DNA from: Alisma plantago-aquatica
Taxonomy: Eukaryota > Streptophyta > Magnoliopsida > Alismatales > Alismataceae
Assembly: GCA_963693085.1 (NCBI GenBank)
Contig: OY856411.1
Coordinates: 63,720,001-63,784,000, forward strand
Length of the DNA: 64,000 bases
Direction: 5' to 3'
The notes beneath the pieces are model-generated. The model was not told the origin of the DNA. It searched no databases and saw only the letters and a program-made list of their open reading frames with translations. Shown one piece after another: positions 34,627 to 46,806 of this stretch (its first letter is position 1; every line of letters begins with the position of its first letter). A program made the translations under genes and the position numbers.

Positions 34627-34778
34627 GGTATTAAGAGAATCATTCTTTCCCCTTCTCCCATGCCCGTGACAGAGGCTGAACGTCAGGTAGGGTGGTAAAC
34701 CAAGGCGGCAGTTGGGATTCTAACCTAGGTCCCTTTATCTAGGGACATCATGCTTAACCACTTGAGCCACTCCTTGTC
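34627..34778 (-). mobile_element. tRNA-derived SINE, copy 2 (inverted)
   Basis: Reverse-complement homolog of copy 1. On the minus strand box A is TGGCTCAAGTGGT (34758-34769 region) and box B is GTTAGAATCCC (34714-34724). The body shares GGTTTACCACCCT and CACGGGCATGGGAGA with copy 1. It is again bounded by TA-rich tracts on both sides. Confidence 0.8.
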
Positions 34779-37700
34779 AGCTATATATATGTATGTATAC
34801 ATATGTATATGCATGTATCTATAAGGGTTATTAGTAATTGTAATTGATTCATTAAACCCTAAAAAATAACTTTACTTCAAGCTTGGATTTAAACTTTAAA
34901 AATCTCACCAATAGATTGACGAATATATCCAACTTTATAATTTTTTCCTAATAAATCGATAATTAGTTGTATATTTTTTAATGTTAAATCAGATCCAATT
35001 CATTTAATGGAAGTATATTAGAGAGATGGGTGGCATGCCCTCACATTTGATTATTGACTAATCACATGTGACAAGGTCTATTACTCATTGCCCAGATTAA
35101 AAATTCATGAGGTTGTTATTTATTCAAAAAATCATAAATATAAATTATCCATGGGCCCTAAATATAACCCAAGATCCAACAAAGGGAAAGGAAGAAAATT
35201 TGTAAGGAACAATGCCCCCCTCCTCTCCTTTGCATGCCATGGGAGAAGCATCTCCCTGGAGCTACTTGTCAAAGGTTGAACCTCCTCTTCTGGCCATCCT
35301 CATGTGTAGATGAGATGCCCTACTCATTCCTTCCACCATGCTCGTCATAAAAATGTTCAATATCTCATCCTAGAGCTGCTAGATAAAGGACATAATATTC
35401 CCAGAATGAATCAGAAACAATGGGGGAAGTACAATCAAGGTTGGGAGTACCCAAATGTGCCTATTGAGAAGGTGAAATCATTCAAGGTGGCGATGTGGAA
35501 TCAATTGCATGGATATCACCTTTTGGAGGGGTTAAACAACCAAAAGTAACCTCATGGGATCTCAAACAAGGTAAAGGAGAAGAGAACTATGGGAAGAGAA
35601 CCTGATGAAAATCATAGATGAGTAAGAACATGGAAAAGAAGATGGGGTACAAAGGAAGGATATCATGCAAGAAACTACACTAGGTGGTGCATATAGGCAC
35701 CACAAATCTCCTGGTAACTTAAGAGATAACCAGAACACATTGGCAAACACATTGCTTTTTGGGTTCAATTGGTTGGTCTAGGAGATGGGGGTTCAATGTT
35801 TGATTCTAGACAGGGAAACGATGGTGGAATACAGTGTGGAAGGGTGTAGATCCCTCTTAAGTTATTGACAATCATAGATCTAGGAATGGCATTTGGGTTT
35901 TTCAAGCACAAACCATCAAAGATCTCAAGTAATGTCTTATGTGGTGTAGAAGGTGAAGATAATGCAAAAGAAAAAAGAAATCAATTGATGAGACCCACAA
36001 AGGAGGGAGAACAAAGATGTTGAATTATTCACGCAACAAATTTACTAGAGATATGAAAATTTTCACTTTTACCAAAGTAATCATACAGAAATCCCACTCA
36101 CAAGAGATCATAAATTATCATAGCATAGTTTAAATTGATCCTAAAGGACAATAGTTTTAAGAATTCATGATTGATTTGATCTAGAATAGGAAGAGTATGT
36201 ATCATAAAAAAATGGTTGATTGATGGTTATGCTAAATACAAGAATAAAAGGGTTGAATTAGATATAAGATTGTCGATATATTAAAATACTAGAGTGAGTG
36301 GATTTTGCTATCATTGCTTATATTTGCTCTCTCATTTCATCACAAACAAGTATGGATAATTAACTTTAACGCTAGGTAAGTCCCATTTCAGCGTTTAGAT
36401 TAAACCCATACATAATATCACTTTGGGGTCATTGTCATGTTATCTAGATATGGTATTCCCATTGCCTCAAAAACACCAATATGAAACTTCATCAAGGGTT
36501 TAATAAGAGTTGATTGATATCCTAGATTCTGGTTCAAAGTTCTCTACACATAAGATCATGATAAACATGTAAACTTATTTGTCAAACAAATACAAAAGCA
36601 TAAAAATATTGATTTATAATGCAACAAATTTCATAAAAAAATTGATGCAATGAAAGAACAAAAGTAGACAGTGGGGCTACTCCCCACACCCTAGCATAAG
36701 AAACTACTTTCTCTTGATTGGAAGGAATAATACAACCTTGATGTGTGTGATAGAAATCTCTGTGTCCAAAGATGGGCATGCTTTGACATAGTAGGAAAAT
36801 ACACCTGAGACTATTGTGGAGTGAGCTTTCTTCTATGTTGTCTCTCTTTCTTGGATATGATCCATAGATGAAGAAAAAACTAGGTGGAAGGATGGTGCAA
36901 GAGGCATCATTATTCTTCCTCTTATAGGACAAGAAGTTGAGCCACGGTGAAGTGGTGTTTCTTAGTTCTTGTGCTCGTCAACCGGTGAAAACCACCGATG
37001 GAGATCGTCTTCTTGCCGTTGGGTGTGGATTTCAAAACCTAACTACTAAAGACGAGATCCATTTTCAATGAAGGTATGGGGATTGTATTTTTAGGTGGTT
37101 GAAAGGGCTTAGAACCCTCCCATATCCCTGTTGTTAGGTCATCTGCCGCCAAGGATGCAAAGAAGTGGTTGCACAAACAAGATGAGGAGTCTCATGACCC
37201 TCATAGTTCCCATTAGTGTGTGACTTATCAGTTGAGAAATGTTTATATATTGCATTGGTTGGTAGATATAGTGTTTTTCATAGACATATTAAAGGGTAAG
37301 AAATCCCGTCGGTTGATACATGAAAAAATTTCATGAATAAGCAAATGTTGGGGTTTCATCAATATATGGATGTCATAGTTTCATCATTGTGCAGTATCAA
37401 CAATTTCGTAGATGAATGACATGCGCAATGTCTACAACAATGTGTGCCCATTGGTAGACGGTGTGTAGGCATCTCATTGGTTGATGAGTTTTGGAATCCC
37501 ATTAGTAGAAAAGGCAGAAGTTTCATTGGTATGTTGAACCTTAATTGGTAAAAAAATATGAGATTCCATTGGTAGATGATGAGTTCGAGTTTCATCTATA
37601 TGCATCTTTTTTTCTTGGTGATACACACAAAATTATCATCAGTAGAGGTTTGTTCATGTCCATCAGTCGGCAACACATTGTTTCATTGGAAGATATACTC

Positions 37701-39359
37701 ATGGCTTACATGTCAACCGATGAAAGTGCATACTAAAGCACACCATTCATAAGGCTATTGACAAGTGGGAACAGGGATGAAAATAAAATTAATATGAATA
37801 TGCATTCATCATATGACACAATAGAAAGGCATGGACGTGATGAGAAGCTAAACCATAAGGTAGAAGATGGCAAATCAACTGTCTGATATTGAGGATGTGA
37901 GCATATGTTGTTGGATTGTGTGTTTCCTATGTGGAACAGTAAGTCTAGCCATGTGATAGGAAGATTAATGCAACTATGGAACATTAATGTGACAATCAAA
38001 TTAGTTGGTTCAATCTTAGGTTTATGAACCTCTTTCACACTTAATTTTAAGTGGGTGCATATGATTTTCAATTGACTTGAAAATTTGCATGTAGGATTGT
38101 GAAGGTGTAAGGAACCTAAACTTCACATCAATCTATCCTTTTAAGAAAATTTAGTGTATAATATCATTACTTGTATGTTATGTTTTAGTTAGTGCATTTA
38201 ATACTTTTCTAATCTATGATATAGTATTTTATATTTAGTCTAATTTCCTCATCCATTAATCCTATCAAGTTTCTAAAGTTAAATCAAGGTCAACTCATCA
38301 ATTGGTACCTTTGAAAGATTAGTCCCACTAATGGGGTTAATCAATTAATTAAAGTAAAACTTCATATTGTATGTTATTGATTGCTATCTAGTATTATTTA
38401 ACTTCCATCAATTCTTATAAAATCTGATTCAGGAAAAAATTCCTAATTATTATATAATCAAAGGGCACAAGAAAAGATAGATTTAATCTAGAAACATGGG
38501 ATTGAGTATTTTACATCTGTAAGAATCACAAAGGAGAGCAAGGAAATGGAAGGTTTGGATAAAACACAACATGCATAAGAAAAATGAAAATTATTATTGC
38601 AAAGGAACCAAACCACCATGTCGATGGAGGCATAGACAAAGTGGGTGGATTATAGTGCCTCCACACGAGTGATGACTTGTAGTTGTTTCTTCCAAACCTA
38701 CTCACTCTACTTGCATTGGTTGCATCCTTACCTTTCTCACACACACCACTGGCTAGATCCCCCTACTTCAACCATCTCCCTCTAAAATATCACTTGATCC
38801 CAACACAACCACCGCAACATCTTCCCCTTCCTCATCTCCCTCCAAGTCCACGTCCACTACTTCTAATACCCTTATACACACTCACAAACAACACACCAAG
38901 GTGGAGGGTCATGGGATGATGATCCAAATTTTTGTTGTATGCACAATGATGATGTCTAGCTGATGACAGATCTTAGTATGAGTCTGACAGGAAGACAATC
39001 CGGTGGCTACTTGAGCACATATAAATTTTTGTCGTGGTAGCCACATGGACAGGCATTTTGTTCATGATTGTTGTGGAGTTGGGTGAGGCACTGGTTGTGA
39101 CCACACAATAAAATGTGATTGTTCCTACTCTACCATTGTGCTACATATACACATTTAAATTTTGCATGCGTAGTCCATGTGTGTGGATGCTTCCCTTGTA
39201 AGTAATATGTGACTCAATACATGCATCTTGACATGTGATCACCTTTAGGTTTGAGTGACGATAGTTTAGAACATGATCGTGGAAATCTAAGTGCTTCAAC
39301 AGTGAATGACATCCTTGGATGTTGTTTGGTTTAGGTCCTAGGAGAACAAGGATCCATGT
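34779..39359. other. Unclassified AT-rich DNA, no supported gene
   Basis: Several 60-116 codon frames occur (for example plus 35088-35279, plus 35310-35549, minus 36582-36932, minus 37733-38071), but none shows a domain I recognise. From about 37270 to 37740 there are loose repeats of phrases like CATTGGTAGATGATGAG and CATCGGTTGATG, similar in style to the U3 repeats of some plant LTRs. This DNA and 63279-64000 were contiguous before the LTR-D insertion. Confidence 0.4.
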
Positions 39360-39940
39360 TGTTAGGAATTGTGGTGGGCAAGTGACAAAGCTCATCAAGA
39401 CTGGAGGCACAAGATTTGATGTGTAAATCTCTCCTCAAGACAAGGAGAGAAAAACTACCGGGACAATGTCGGTCAACAAGCACTATGTAACCTAAAATTA
39501 CAACTCAAACTTCCCAGATATAATCACCCCTAAATATAGGAAGATCCTCCACCTGAGAACAAAGATAAGGAAGAACTCAATTACACCCAATGTGTACAAA
39601 CCCTCCCTTTTAACTTTTTCTCCTCAAGACACCATTATTGCTACTAGGGATTGCTTTTGCTGGTGTAACTACTGAATGAGTCACTTATTCTCATGACGAG
39701 GTCTCTACCTTGCTTCATCTATGGTACTCATTCTAGTTGGCCTCTCCAAGTAGAACTCTAATGTGTCGCCATAACCCTCTCCACCTAAGAGAGTCAATAT
39801 GTATCTTCCACTGATCAGACAGACTATTGTCTTTATTGTGTCACTAATAGTGTGCCACCAACCGATGTGCATCTTATGATGCTCGGATCCGCCATCATGG
39901 TTCATGCATCGCCTATGCATCACCAACTAATGCATGTACT
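39360..39940 (-). repeat. LTR-D left LTR, piece 1
   Basis: It starts TGTTAGGAATTGTGG and matches 62085-62660. It ends at the Tekay insertion, with the target bases GTACT at 39936-39940. Confidence 0.88.
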
Positions 39941-40751
39941 TGTTATAACCTCAATTTCTTGAAATTATAATGTAAAGAGTATTTCTCTTTTAATGAATAA
40001 ATGAGATCCTTTTCTTTGAATTGTGATAGATTTTGGGGAAATGGCTTTGATTGATTGATTGTGGGCTTTGTTGGCCATTGAGCCCAATTGAAAAGAAAGG
40101 GAATTAAAAAGAAAAAGGATTGATTAATAAAGGGGAAATAATGAGGAATTGACAAGTAAAAGAGGATAAAGGCAAAGCAATATTCCCCAATGTGGGAATC
40201 CGTGCCTTTGGGTTTCCTTGAGGTCCAACGGACCCAAAATATTAAGATAATGGCAAAAGGAATAGGAATATAAATTAATTTGGATTAATTAATGAGAGAA
40301 CTTGGGAGAGAAGAAAGCCTTCTCATCCTTTGGTTTTTGTTTCCCAAATTTTATACAAAACTAGGAAATAATAAAAGGAACGTTCCCTTAAAATTTGAGA
40401 TAAATATGATTTATGGTTTGGGAGATATCAATTTTGAAAGATATTTGCAATTTGGGAATTAAATCTGAATTAATTGGACTTATCTTTCGTCTATTGTGAA
40501 CGCAAGCGAGGAGGTATGTTGGATCTTAATCCAATGGATGAGGGTCATCGTCTAAGTCCTGTTAGGACTAGGACTATGTTGGGTACAGGGTGGACTTTCC
40601 ATCCAAGATTCTCGAGAATCCAGTGCATGAGCAAATCGGGAAACTGTCCCATTGGATTCGGGAAAGCAAGCCGAAGGGATTCATCCCTGGTTCGAGTGGG
40701 TTTTGTCACCAAACCAGGAAACACCCAACTAGCCATGACCCTACCTCGACC

Positions 40752-40760
40752 CTATAAATA
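40752..40760 (+). promoter_or_regulatory. TATA box of Tekay 5' LTR
   Basis: CTATAAATA followed by GGGGGAG; identical at 48823-48831 in the 3' LTR. Confidence 0.75.
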
Positions 40761-42158
40761 GGGGGAGGGTGATTGAAGGCACCGACATCCCCTTTCCCTA
40801 GTCCAATCGCTACGGCGGAGAGCAAGGATCGAGTTTGTGCTTTCAATTTCGCCCACGATCTTGACCAGTACCCTTGACACCCCAGAAAACACCGTCGGAG
40901 TCCGGCGAGTAGGAGGAGGCTTTGGCAAGGCTCGGGCAGGGAATTGGACCCCTGGTCAACTTCGGTCGAGGGAGACGGAGCTCCCTGTACCATCAGCTTG
41001 CTCGCAGGAGGTCCGGAGCTCGAAGTCAACCCTCGAGTTGACTGCTTGGATCTGCTGCTCGACGCGAGGAAGAAGAAGACGTTCGCGTGCCTTTTTACTC
41101 TTCTGCCCCTCCGCATCCTCTTTACAGGTAAGGACACTTTCATCCTTTGTTCCCTTGTTTTGCAAAAGTAGGGCGCACTCCTTCAGGGCCGTTGGATCCT
41201 CAGTGGATCCAAGGCCCATAGATCGGGCAGTCCTAGCTTTTCTAGAAAAATAGCAAATAATCTATTAAAGGCTTGTTCTTATAAAAATCATATCTAGAGC
41301 TAGAAAGCTCAGATGAGAAAAGTCAATCATGAAAAATGATCAGAAAAATATGAGGAATATGTTAAAAATAGTTTGGCCATCTAAATATGTGTATTTTTGT
41401 AAAAATGTATCTTTTGTTTAAGAAAAGGGATTAATTTGTGGATAAAAACCCTAATTGTCGATAAAAGATATACTTAGTCTTGCAATTAAGTTAATTTGAG
41501 TATGGTTAACTTATTTACTGATTTAGATGGTTATTAACCTATTTTGATAATAGAATTACAAGTTTAGGGTTTGTAACTCCATATGCTGATTAAAATGTTT
41601 AGAAACCCTAAATTGGAGAAGAAGAAAGGAAAATATATAGCAATCTAAAAATTAAGGTTTATATGGTCCAAACCTGATCTTTAGGACCTTAATGACAAGA
41701 TAATTAGGGTTTGAGGGATATTTGATAATAGTAAGGTAAAAGTAATAAAAAGGAAATAAAACCCTAATTATGGTCAAAACCCTAAAAAGGGCAAATAACT
41801 TAGGAAACCAATAGAATTAATGAATCATGATGACATGACTAGTAATAAAGAAATTGAATTCCTTTTTCAGGAACAAATTGTGTGTGTGTGCTTGCTTGAT
41901 TTCTGATTGATTGAGTTTTCCTGCATTCAAGTCTGCATAACAGGTATGTGGTTAATTATGAATAACTACTTTAGTTTCCCAATGCATTCCCAGATGATTA
42001 ATCGCATTGAATGCAACTAAATTGTTTGGATGTTCATATTGCAATTATAAAGTGACTATGACTATCACAATTTAATTTAAATGTGTATTCCCGCACCTAC
42101 ATGCCACCCAGATGGAAGATGCCATAAAGGTCAGGCCCAGGAGGGTAGACCAATGGGT

Positions 42159-42290
42159 ACCATGAGAGGTGACCCTAGACACCAAGCTCGGGAATGAGAA
42201 GGTGGTCAATGAGGCATGACTATGGAGCACCATGAGAGGTGACTCCCAGGCACCAAGCTCGGGACTGAGAAGGTGGCCTTAAAATCAATT
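42159..42290 (+). repeat. 70-bp tandem duplication in Tekay LTR
   Basis: ACCATGAGAGGTGAC at 42159 and 42229 are followed in both by ACCAAGCTCGGGA and TGAGAAGGTGG. The same pair occurs in the 3' LTR at about 50228-50350, so the duplication predates insertion. Confidence 0.8.
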
Positions 42291-42739
42291 CCGGGGTTAG
42301 GGTAAAAGCAGTGGGAATGGTCACATGGAAAATGTAAATTGACTTGCTAATTATCTTGATTGCAATATTTAGATTGTTAGACTTAATTGTGAAATTTTCA
42401 GTTGTCTCCACATACCAGCAATTGCTGATCAATGTTTTGTTTGCCGGTGTTTTAGGTAAAATCCTGAAAAACACAAACAGTAAAGTGACACATCGTGAAA
42501 TTAAGAAATAAAGTGCAAGGAGGATTAGATAGAGTAATTCAAGCTGTGGATAGTTAGATTTCCAAGTTTTATAAAGGTAAGTAAAGTTTTAATTTTTGTT
42601 CCCAATTCCAGTTTAGTTAGTAGAATTTCATAATTATTGTTGATTATATGTTGAACCTTTGATCCTGTAAATTGATTAATGGCTCTGACCTTCGGGTCTC
42701 CCTTAATTGGGGGTTACCGGGAGACGGGGTCGTTACAAT

Positions 42740-42751
42740 TGGTATTTGAGC
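42740..42751 (+). other. Tekay primer binding site
   Basis: TGGTATTTGAGC, 10 of 12 matches to the Met-tRNA site TGGTATCAGAGC, two bases after the LTR. Confidence 0.85.
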
Positions 42752-43192
42752 ATAGGTTCTCCATCTAATCATTAATAATTATTAAATTTTACAAATTCCA
42801 TAGAACCAAGGGAGTTATTAGAGGATTTTCCAAAAGACTGAGGTGTCTAGAAAAGGATCACATCCGGGGGCTGGCAAAATTTTCCTCCGCACCGCTAGTC
42901 GGAATACGAGGACTCCCGGATCGTGTGACTACCTGGCCGATGTCTTAGGATAAGACTCGAAATAAGATACCTTTAGGACTCTCTCATCCCATTCATCCCT
43001 TCTCAACTCAAATTCTTTTAAGGATTATAAGGATTAGGGTTTCTCTCTTCCTCACCCTCATATGGCATGGGTAAATAAGTTAAGGATTAAGGAATCCTCC
43101 ATCCAATTTAATAAAAGATATGTAATGAGATATCATCGACATAAGTATAATAATTTAATGATAAACTAAAAGTTTTTTGTGTACTTATGTAG

Positions 43193-44548
43193 ATGGCTCG
43201 TACAAAAGTCGTGGCTATCCCTTTTTCCACCAGTGGTGGTGGACCACCCCATAAGGAGAATGGATCCTCAGAGAAGAGGAAGCAGAACCATGGGGGAGAG
43301 ACCTCTAAGAAGAGAAAGAGGCCTGAAGAAGTTGAGCATGAGGCCCCAAACCCCGAACCAATGCCCGACATCAACCAAGAGCAAGGGAGAGGACCAGAAT
43401 ATGAGGAATACCATGGGTTCGAGGAGGAAGCCCGGATGCAAGAACACCAACCCAGTGAACAAGGACCAGCCATGGTGGTTTACACAAAAGATGCAGTTTG
43501 GATGGAACAACAAAAGCAATTGAATGAAGCTATCCGTTCCCTGGCCCTTAGAGACATAGCTAGAGCCGAGAATGGGGAGCCACTTCCTGTTCATCCTCGA
43601 CTTGAAGCCACCATCCTGGACTTTGTCAAGTTGAACGTCGAGAAGTTATGGGGAGAAGACAAGTCGGAAGTAGTCGACAAGGCCGAAGCTTGGCTTCCTG
43701 CAGTCGAGAATGGGTTCCGTATGCTTGAGGTGCAGCCGAATAAGAAGGTTTTGTTTGCTACTCACCTTTTGGAGGGTGCAACCAAGATATGGTGGGAGAA
43801 CCATATCATAGGAAGAGACCTAAGTGAGGAACCAATGGCATGGACTGACTTCAAGACCATCTTCACCTCTAGATTCCTCCCCATCTCAGCAAAGAAAGAG
43901 AAAGAAAGAGAGTTCATGAGCATGACTCAAGGAAGCTCTTTAGTTGCAGACTTTGGTCGCAGATTCCGCCTCCTGGAACATTTCGGACACATGTTGGATG
44001 AAGAGAGGAGGGTGGACCACTTCATGGAATGTCTGCACCCTGCCATCAAGCCTCATGTGATGGCTAGTAAGCCAAAGACCTTCACTGAAGCCTACAACAC
44101 CGCCTTAGACATGGAAAGGACAGTGATGCCTGCACAGAACCAATACAGAGGGTACTTGGGTTTCACTGAAGGAGCTCAAGGTCAGAGGAATGAACACAAG
44201 AAGGGACAAGGACGCAACCACAACAAGAATAAGAAAGGGCACAAAGGAAAGCCCCGTGGTCGCCTCCCGCAGTGTCGCACCTGTGGACGAACACACCCTG
44301 GGAAGTGTCACTTTGAGAAGAAGGTGTGTTTTAGATGTCACCAAGAAGGACACTTCATCGCCAACTGCCCTCAGCCTGACCCAAGGGGACCTTTAGGGTC
44401 ACATCCCGTGGAAGCACAACCCGTAGCGGCAGCACCCCCAGTCGGAGTACCACTAGCTGGAGAGAGGAGACAAGCTAGAGTGTTTGCCATCGACAATGAA
44501 GAAGCACGGGACAATGCTAATAAGTTGATTGAGGGTAATAACCCATAG
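43193..44548 (+). CDS. gag: Tekay Gag, intact 451-codon frame
   Basis: Structural capsid/nucleocapsid protein that packages element RNA in cytoplasmic particles. The ATG at 43193 is preceded by a stop (TAG) four bases upstream and opens MARTKVVAIPFSTSGG. Residues about 1-100 are charged and low-complexity with basic runs (KKRKRPEE). Residues about 170-290 form the retrotransposon gag domain (AEAWLPAVENGFRML, FATHLLEGATKIWWEN, FTSRFLP). A basic linker (NKNKKGHKGKPRG) leads to a first zinc-like cluster (C361, C364, H368, C372) and a CCHC knuckle (C379, C382, H387, C392). There are no internal stops, in contrast to the adjoining pol. It ends with TAG; the pol frame starts 42 bases later in another phase, so no gag-pol read-through frame exists in this copy. 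Whether it is expressed is unknown. Confidence 0.92.
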   Translation: MARTKVVAIPFSTSGGGPPHKENGSSEKRKQNHGGETSKKRKRPEEVEHEAPNPEPMPDINQEQGRGPEYEEYHGFEEEARMQEHQPSEQGPAMVVYTKDAVWMEQQKQLNEAIRSLALRDIARAENGEPLPVHPRLEATILDFVKLNVEKLWGEDKSEVVDKAEAWLPAVENGFRMLEVQPNKKVLFATHLLEGATKIWWENHIIGRDLSEEPMAWTDFKTIFTSRFLPISAKKEKEREFMSMTQGSSLVADFGRRFRLLEHFGHMLDEERRVDHFMECLHPAIKPHVMASKPKTFTEAYNTALDMERTVMPAQNQYRGYLGFTEGAQGQRNEHKKGQGRNHNKNKKGHKGKPRGRLPQCRTCGRTHPGKCHFEKKVCFRCHQEGHFIANCPQPDPRGPLGSHPVEAQPVAAAPPVGVPLAGERRQARVFAIDNEEARDNANKLIEGNNP

Positions 44549-44589
44549 AGTTTTTCCTTTTTGTTCAGTAGACCATGTAATAGCTTCTG

Positions 44590-45288
44590 ATGTGGAATAA
44601 CTTTTTAGGCTTGCTGGAAGTCATGGGACAAAATGTAAAAGCACTTTTTGATTCTGGTTCAACTAATACTTTTATTTCGAGAAATTTGGCAACTATGCTT
44701 GGTTTGGATATCAAGGATTTGGGTTATGTTTTGGATGTCACAACCCCGAGTGGTCGTATTTATACCTCACTTTTGAAAACCCCAGTCTTGCCAGTAAAGT
44801 ATCTGAACCATGAGCTTCCCACTGACTTTATCCTCCTTGATATGAATGATTTTGATGTGTTCATCGGTATGGATTGGCTTTCCACCTACAGAGCTCAGAT
44901 TGATCATAGAGAGAAAAAGATTCTCATTAGGAAAACCGGCTATCCACACTTCACCATTCGAGGAAGGAAAGATGCGACAACCAGCCTTTATGTGTCTGCC
45001 TTGAAAGCTGAGCAGATGCTATCCAAGGGTTGTCGAGCCTACTTAGCCATAGTTACCGCACCTGAGGTTAAGGGGAAATCCTTAGATAATATAGAGGTGG
45101 TTCGGGAGTATGCAGATGTGTTTCCAGATGATCTTCCAGGGATTCCCCCTGAAAGGGAAGTAGACTTCTCCATTGAGTTAGCTTCTGGGACTAACCCTAT
45201 ATCTAAGGCACCCTATAGAATGGCCCCTGCAGAGTTGCTCGAGTTGAAAACCCAGTTACAGGAGTTGTTGGATAAAGGTTTTATCTGA
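44590..45288 (+). pseudogene. Tekay pol segment: aspartic protease and start of RT
   Basis: The catalytic triad is at 44650 in ALFDSGSTNTFIS. The linker holds DVFIGMDWL, a conserved retropepsin-end motif. VVREYADVFPDDLPGIPP (about 45100-45150) and PYRMAPAELLELKTQL open the RT region. The frame closes at TGA (45286), where the family has arginine in FIRPSxSPWGAPV. Confidence 0.92.
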
Positions 45289-46806
45289 CCCAGTACATCA
45301 CCTTGGGGAGCACCAGTCCTCTTTGTGAAAAAGAAGGATGGGTCGCTTCAAATGTGTATTGACTATCGAATGATCAACCAAGCAACCATTAAGAACAAGT
45401 ATCCTTTGCCTCAGATAGATGACCTATTTGACCAACTCAAATCAGCTCGAGTCTTTTCCAAGATCGATTTGAGGTCCGGATACCACCAGGTGAGAGTGAG
45501 AAGTGAGGATATACCCAAAATGGCTTTCAGAACCCGTTATGGCCACTGTGAGTTTGTGGTCATGCCGTTTGGATTATCCAATGCACCTAGTGTCTTTATG
45601 AACCTCATGAACAGTGTGTTTCAACCTTTCGTTGACTCTTTTATAATAGTGTTCATAGATGACATTTTGGTGTACTTTGATGACCTGGCCCAACACCGTG
45701 ACCACCTGGGTAGGGTCCTTGATATCCTGAGAAAGCATAAGTTTTTTAGAAAGTTCTCGAAATGTGAGTTTTGGTTGGACCGAGTCATGTTTGTGGGACA
45801 CATCATCTCAGGAGGAACAATCTTCATAGATCCAGCCAAGGTATCGGCAGTTTGAGACTGGCCAGCACCGAAGAACCCCTCCGAGATTTGCAGCTTCTTG
45901 GGGTTGGCCGGATACTATCGTCACTTCATCAAGGATTTCTCCAAGACTGCTTTGCCACTGACCATGTTTACCCGGAAGGATGTGAAGTTCGTGTGGTCTG
46001 ACGTATGTGAAGCTCGCTTCTAGGAATTGAAAGAGAAGCTGACTACCGCTCCTGTGCTGACTCTGCCTTCTGGCAATGAGGGTTTCATGGTATTTACCGA
46101 TGCTTCCAAGATGGGACTTGGCTGTGTGTTGGAACAGGATCGGCATGTGGTTGCATATGCTTCCCGACAGCTCAATCCAAATGAGGTGAATTACCCGACA
46201 CATGACCTGGAATTAGCTGCTATCATCCATGCTTTGAAGATACGGCGGCATTACCTGTACGGTGCTACCTTTGAGATCTTCACTGACCATAAGAGTTTGA
46301 AATACCTACTGACACAGAGAGACATGAACCTACGGCAACGACGATGGATGGAGTACATGAAGGATTATGACTTCACCATCGCCTACCATCCTGGTAAGTC
46401 GAATATCGTGCCTGATGCATTGAGCCGGAAACAGCTTAAGTGTGCAGCTGTTTTTTCCAGTCAGTGGAAGAGTTTGGAGGAACTTGTGGAATGGACTCCA
46501 CAACCGTTAGAGGACCGAGTTCGGTTGGCTAATATCCAGATTCAATCTGAGTTGTTGAGTGAGATCATAGCTACACAGTTGACCAGTGGAGAGCTAGACC
46601 AGATGAAAGGTTTGATGATGAAGCCACAGACTCATCTATCTGTGGGAGTGGATGGGGGAATCAGGTTTGAGAATTGTGTTTGGGTTCCTGTGGATTCACC
46701 AATAAAGGAGTGTATTCTGCAAGAGGCCCATGGATCCAAATACACAGTGCACCCCAGAACTACTAAGATGTACAAGGACCTACAGCGGTTTTTTTGTTGG
46801 CCATGA
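45289..46806 (+). pseudogene. Tekay pol segment: reverse transcriptase and RNase H
   Basis: RT motifs: [50 protein letters not shown] and the catalytic FIDD box (45652-45663). After RT come LGLAGYYRHFI and the RNase H core: TDAS (aspartate at 46099), [20 protein letters not shown] and TDHKSLKYL. The [15 protein letters not shown] motif closes RNase H. In-frame stops are at 45853 and 46021, and at 46804 where the integrase begins. Confidence 0.93.

Larger units (their letters stand above)
39941..42737 (+). repeat. Tekay 5' LTR (2,797 bp)
   Basis: It starts TGTTATAACCTCAATTTC and ends GGGTCGTTACA. A TATA box at 40752-40760 puts U3 at about 0.8 kb and R-U5 at nearly 2 kb, an unusually long transcribed part. 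The GC-rich segment just after the TATA box contains open frames in both strands, but these are not kept under constraint in the 3' LTR. A 70-base tandem duplication lies at about 42159-42290. Confidence 0.95.

Noticed and set aside
35088..35768. Possible small host gene from several 60-80 codon frames
   Set aside because: Frames are short and in conflicting strands, with no domain, and no splice-linked protein could be recognised.
40956..41219. 87-codon minus-strand frame in the Tekay 5' LTR, also open at 49027-49290 in the 3' LTR
   Set aside because: The two translations differ at about nine residues over few base changes, so most changes alter the protein. That is neutral LTR divergence, not conserved coding.
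40706..41253. 145- and 138-codon frames on opposite strands in the GC-rich part of the Tekay LTR
   Set aside because: GC-rich DNA has few chance stops, and neither frame stays open in the 3' LTR. No domain recognised.
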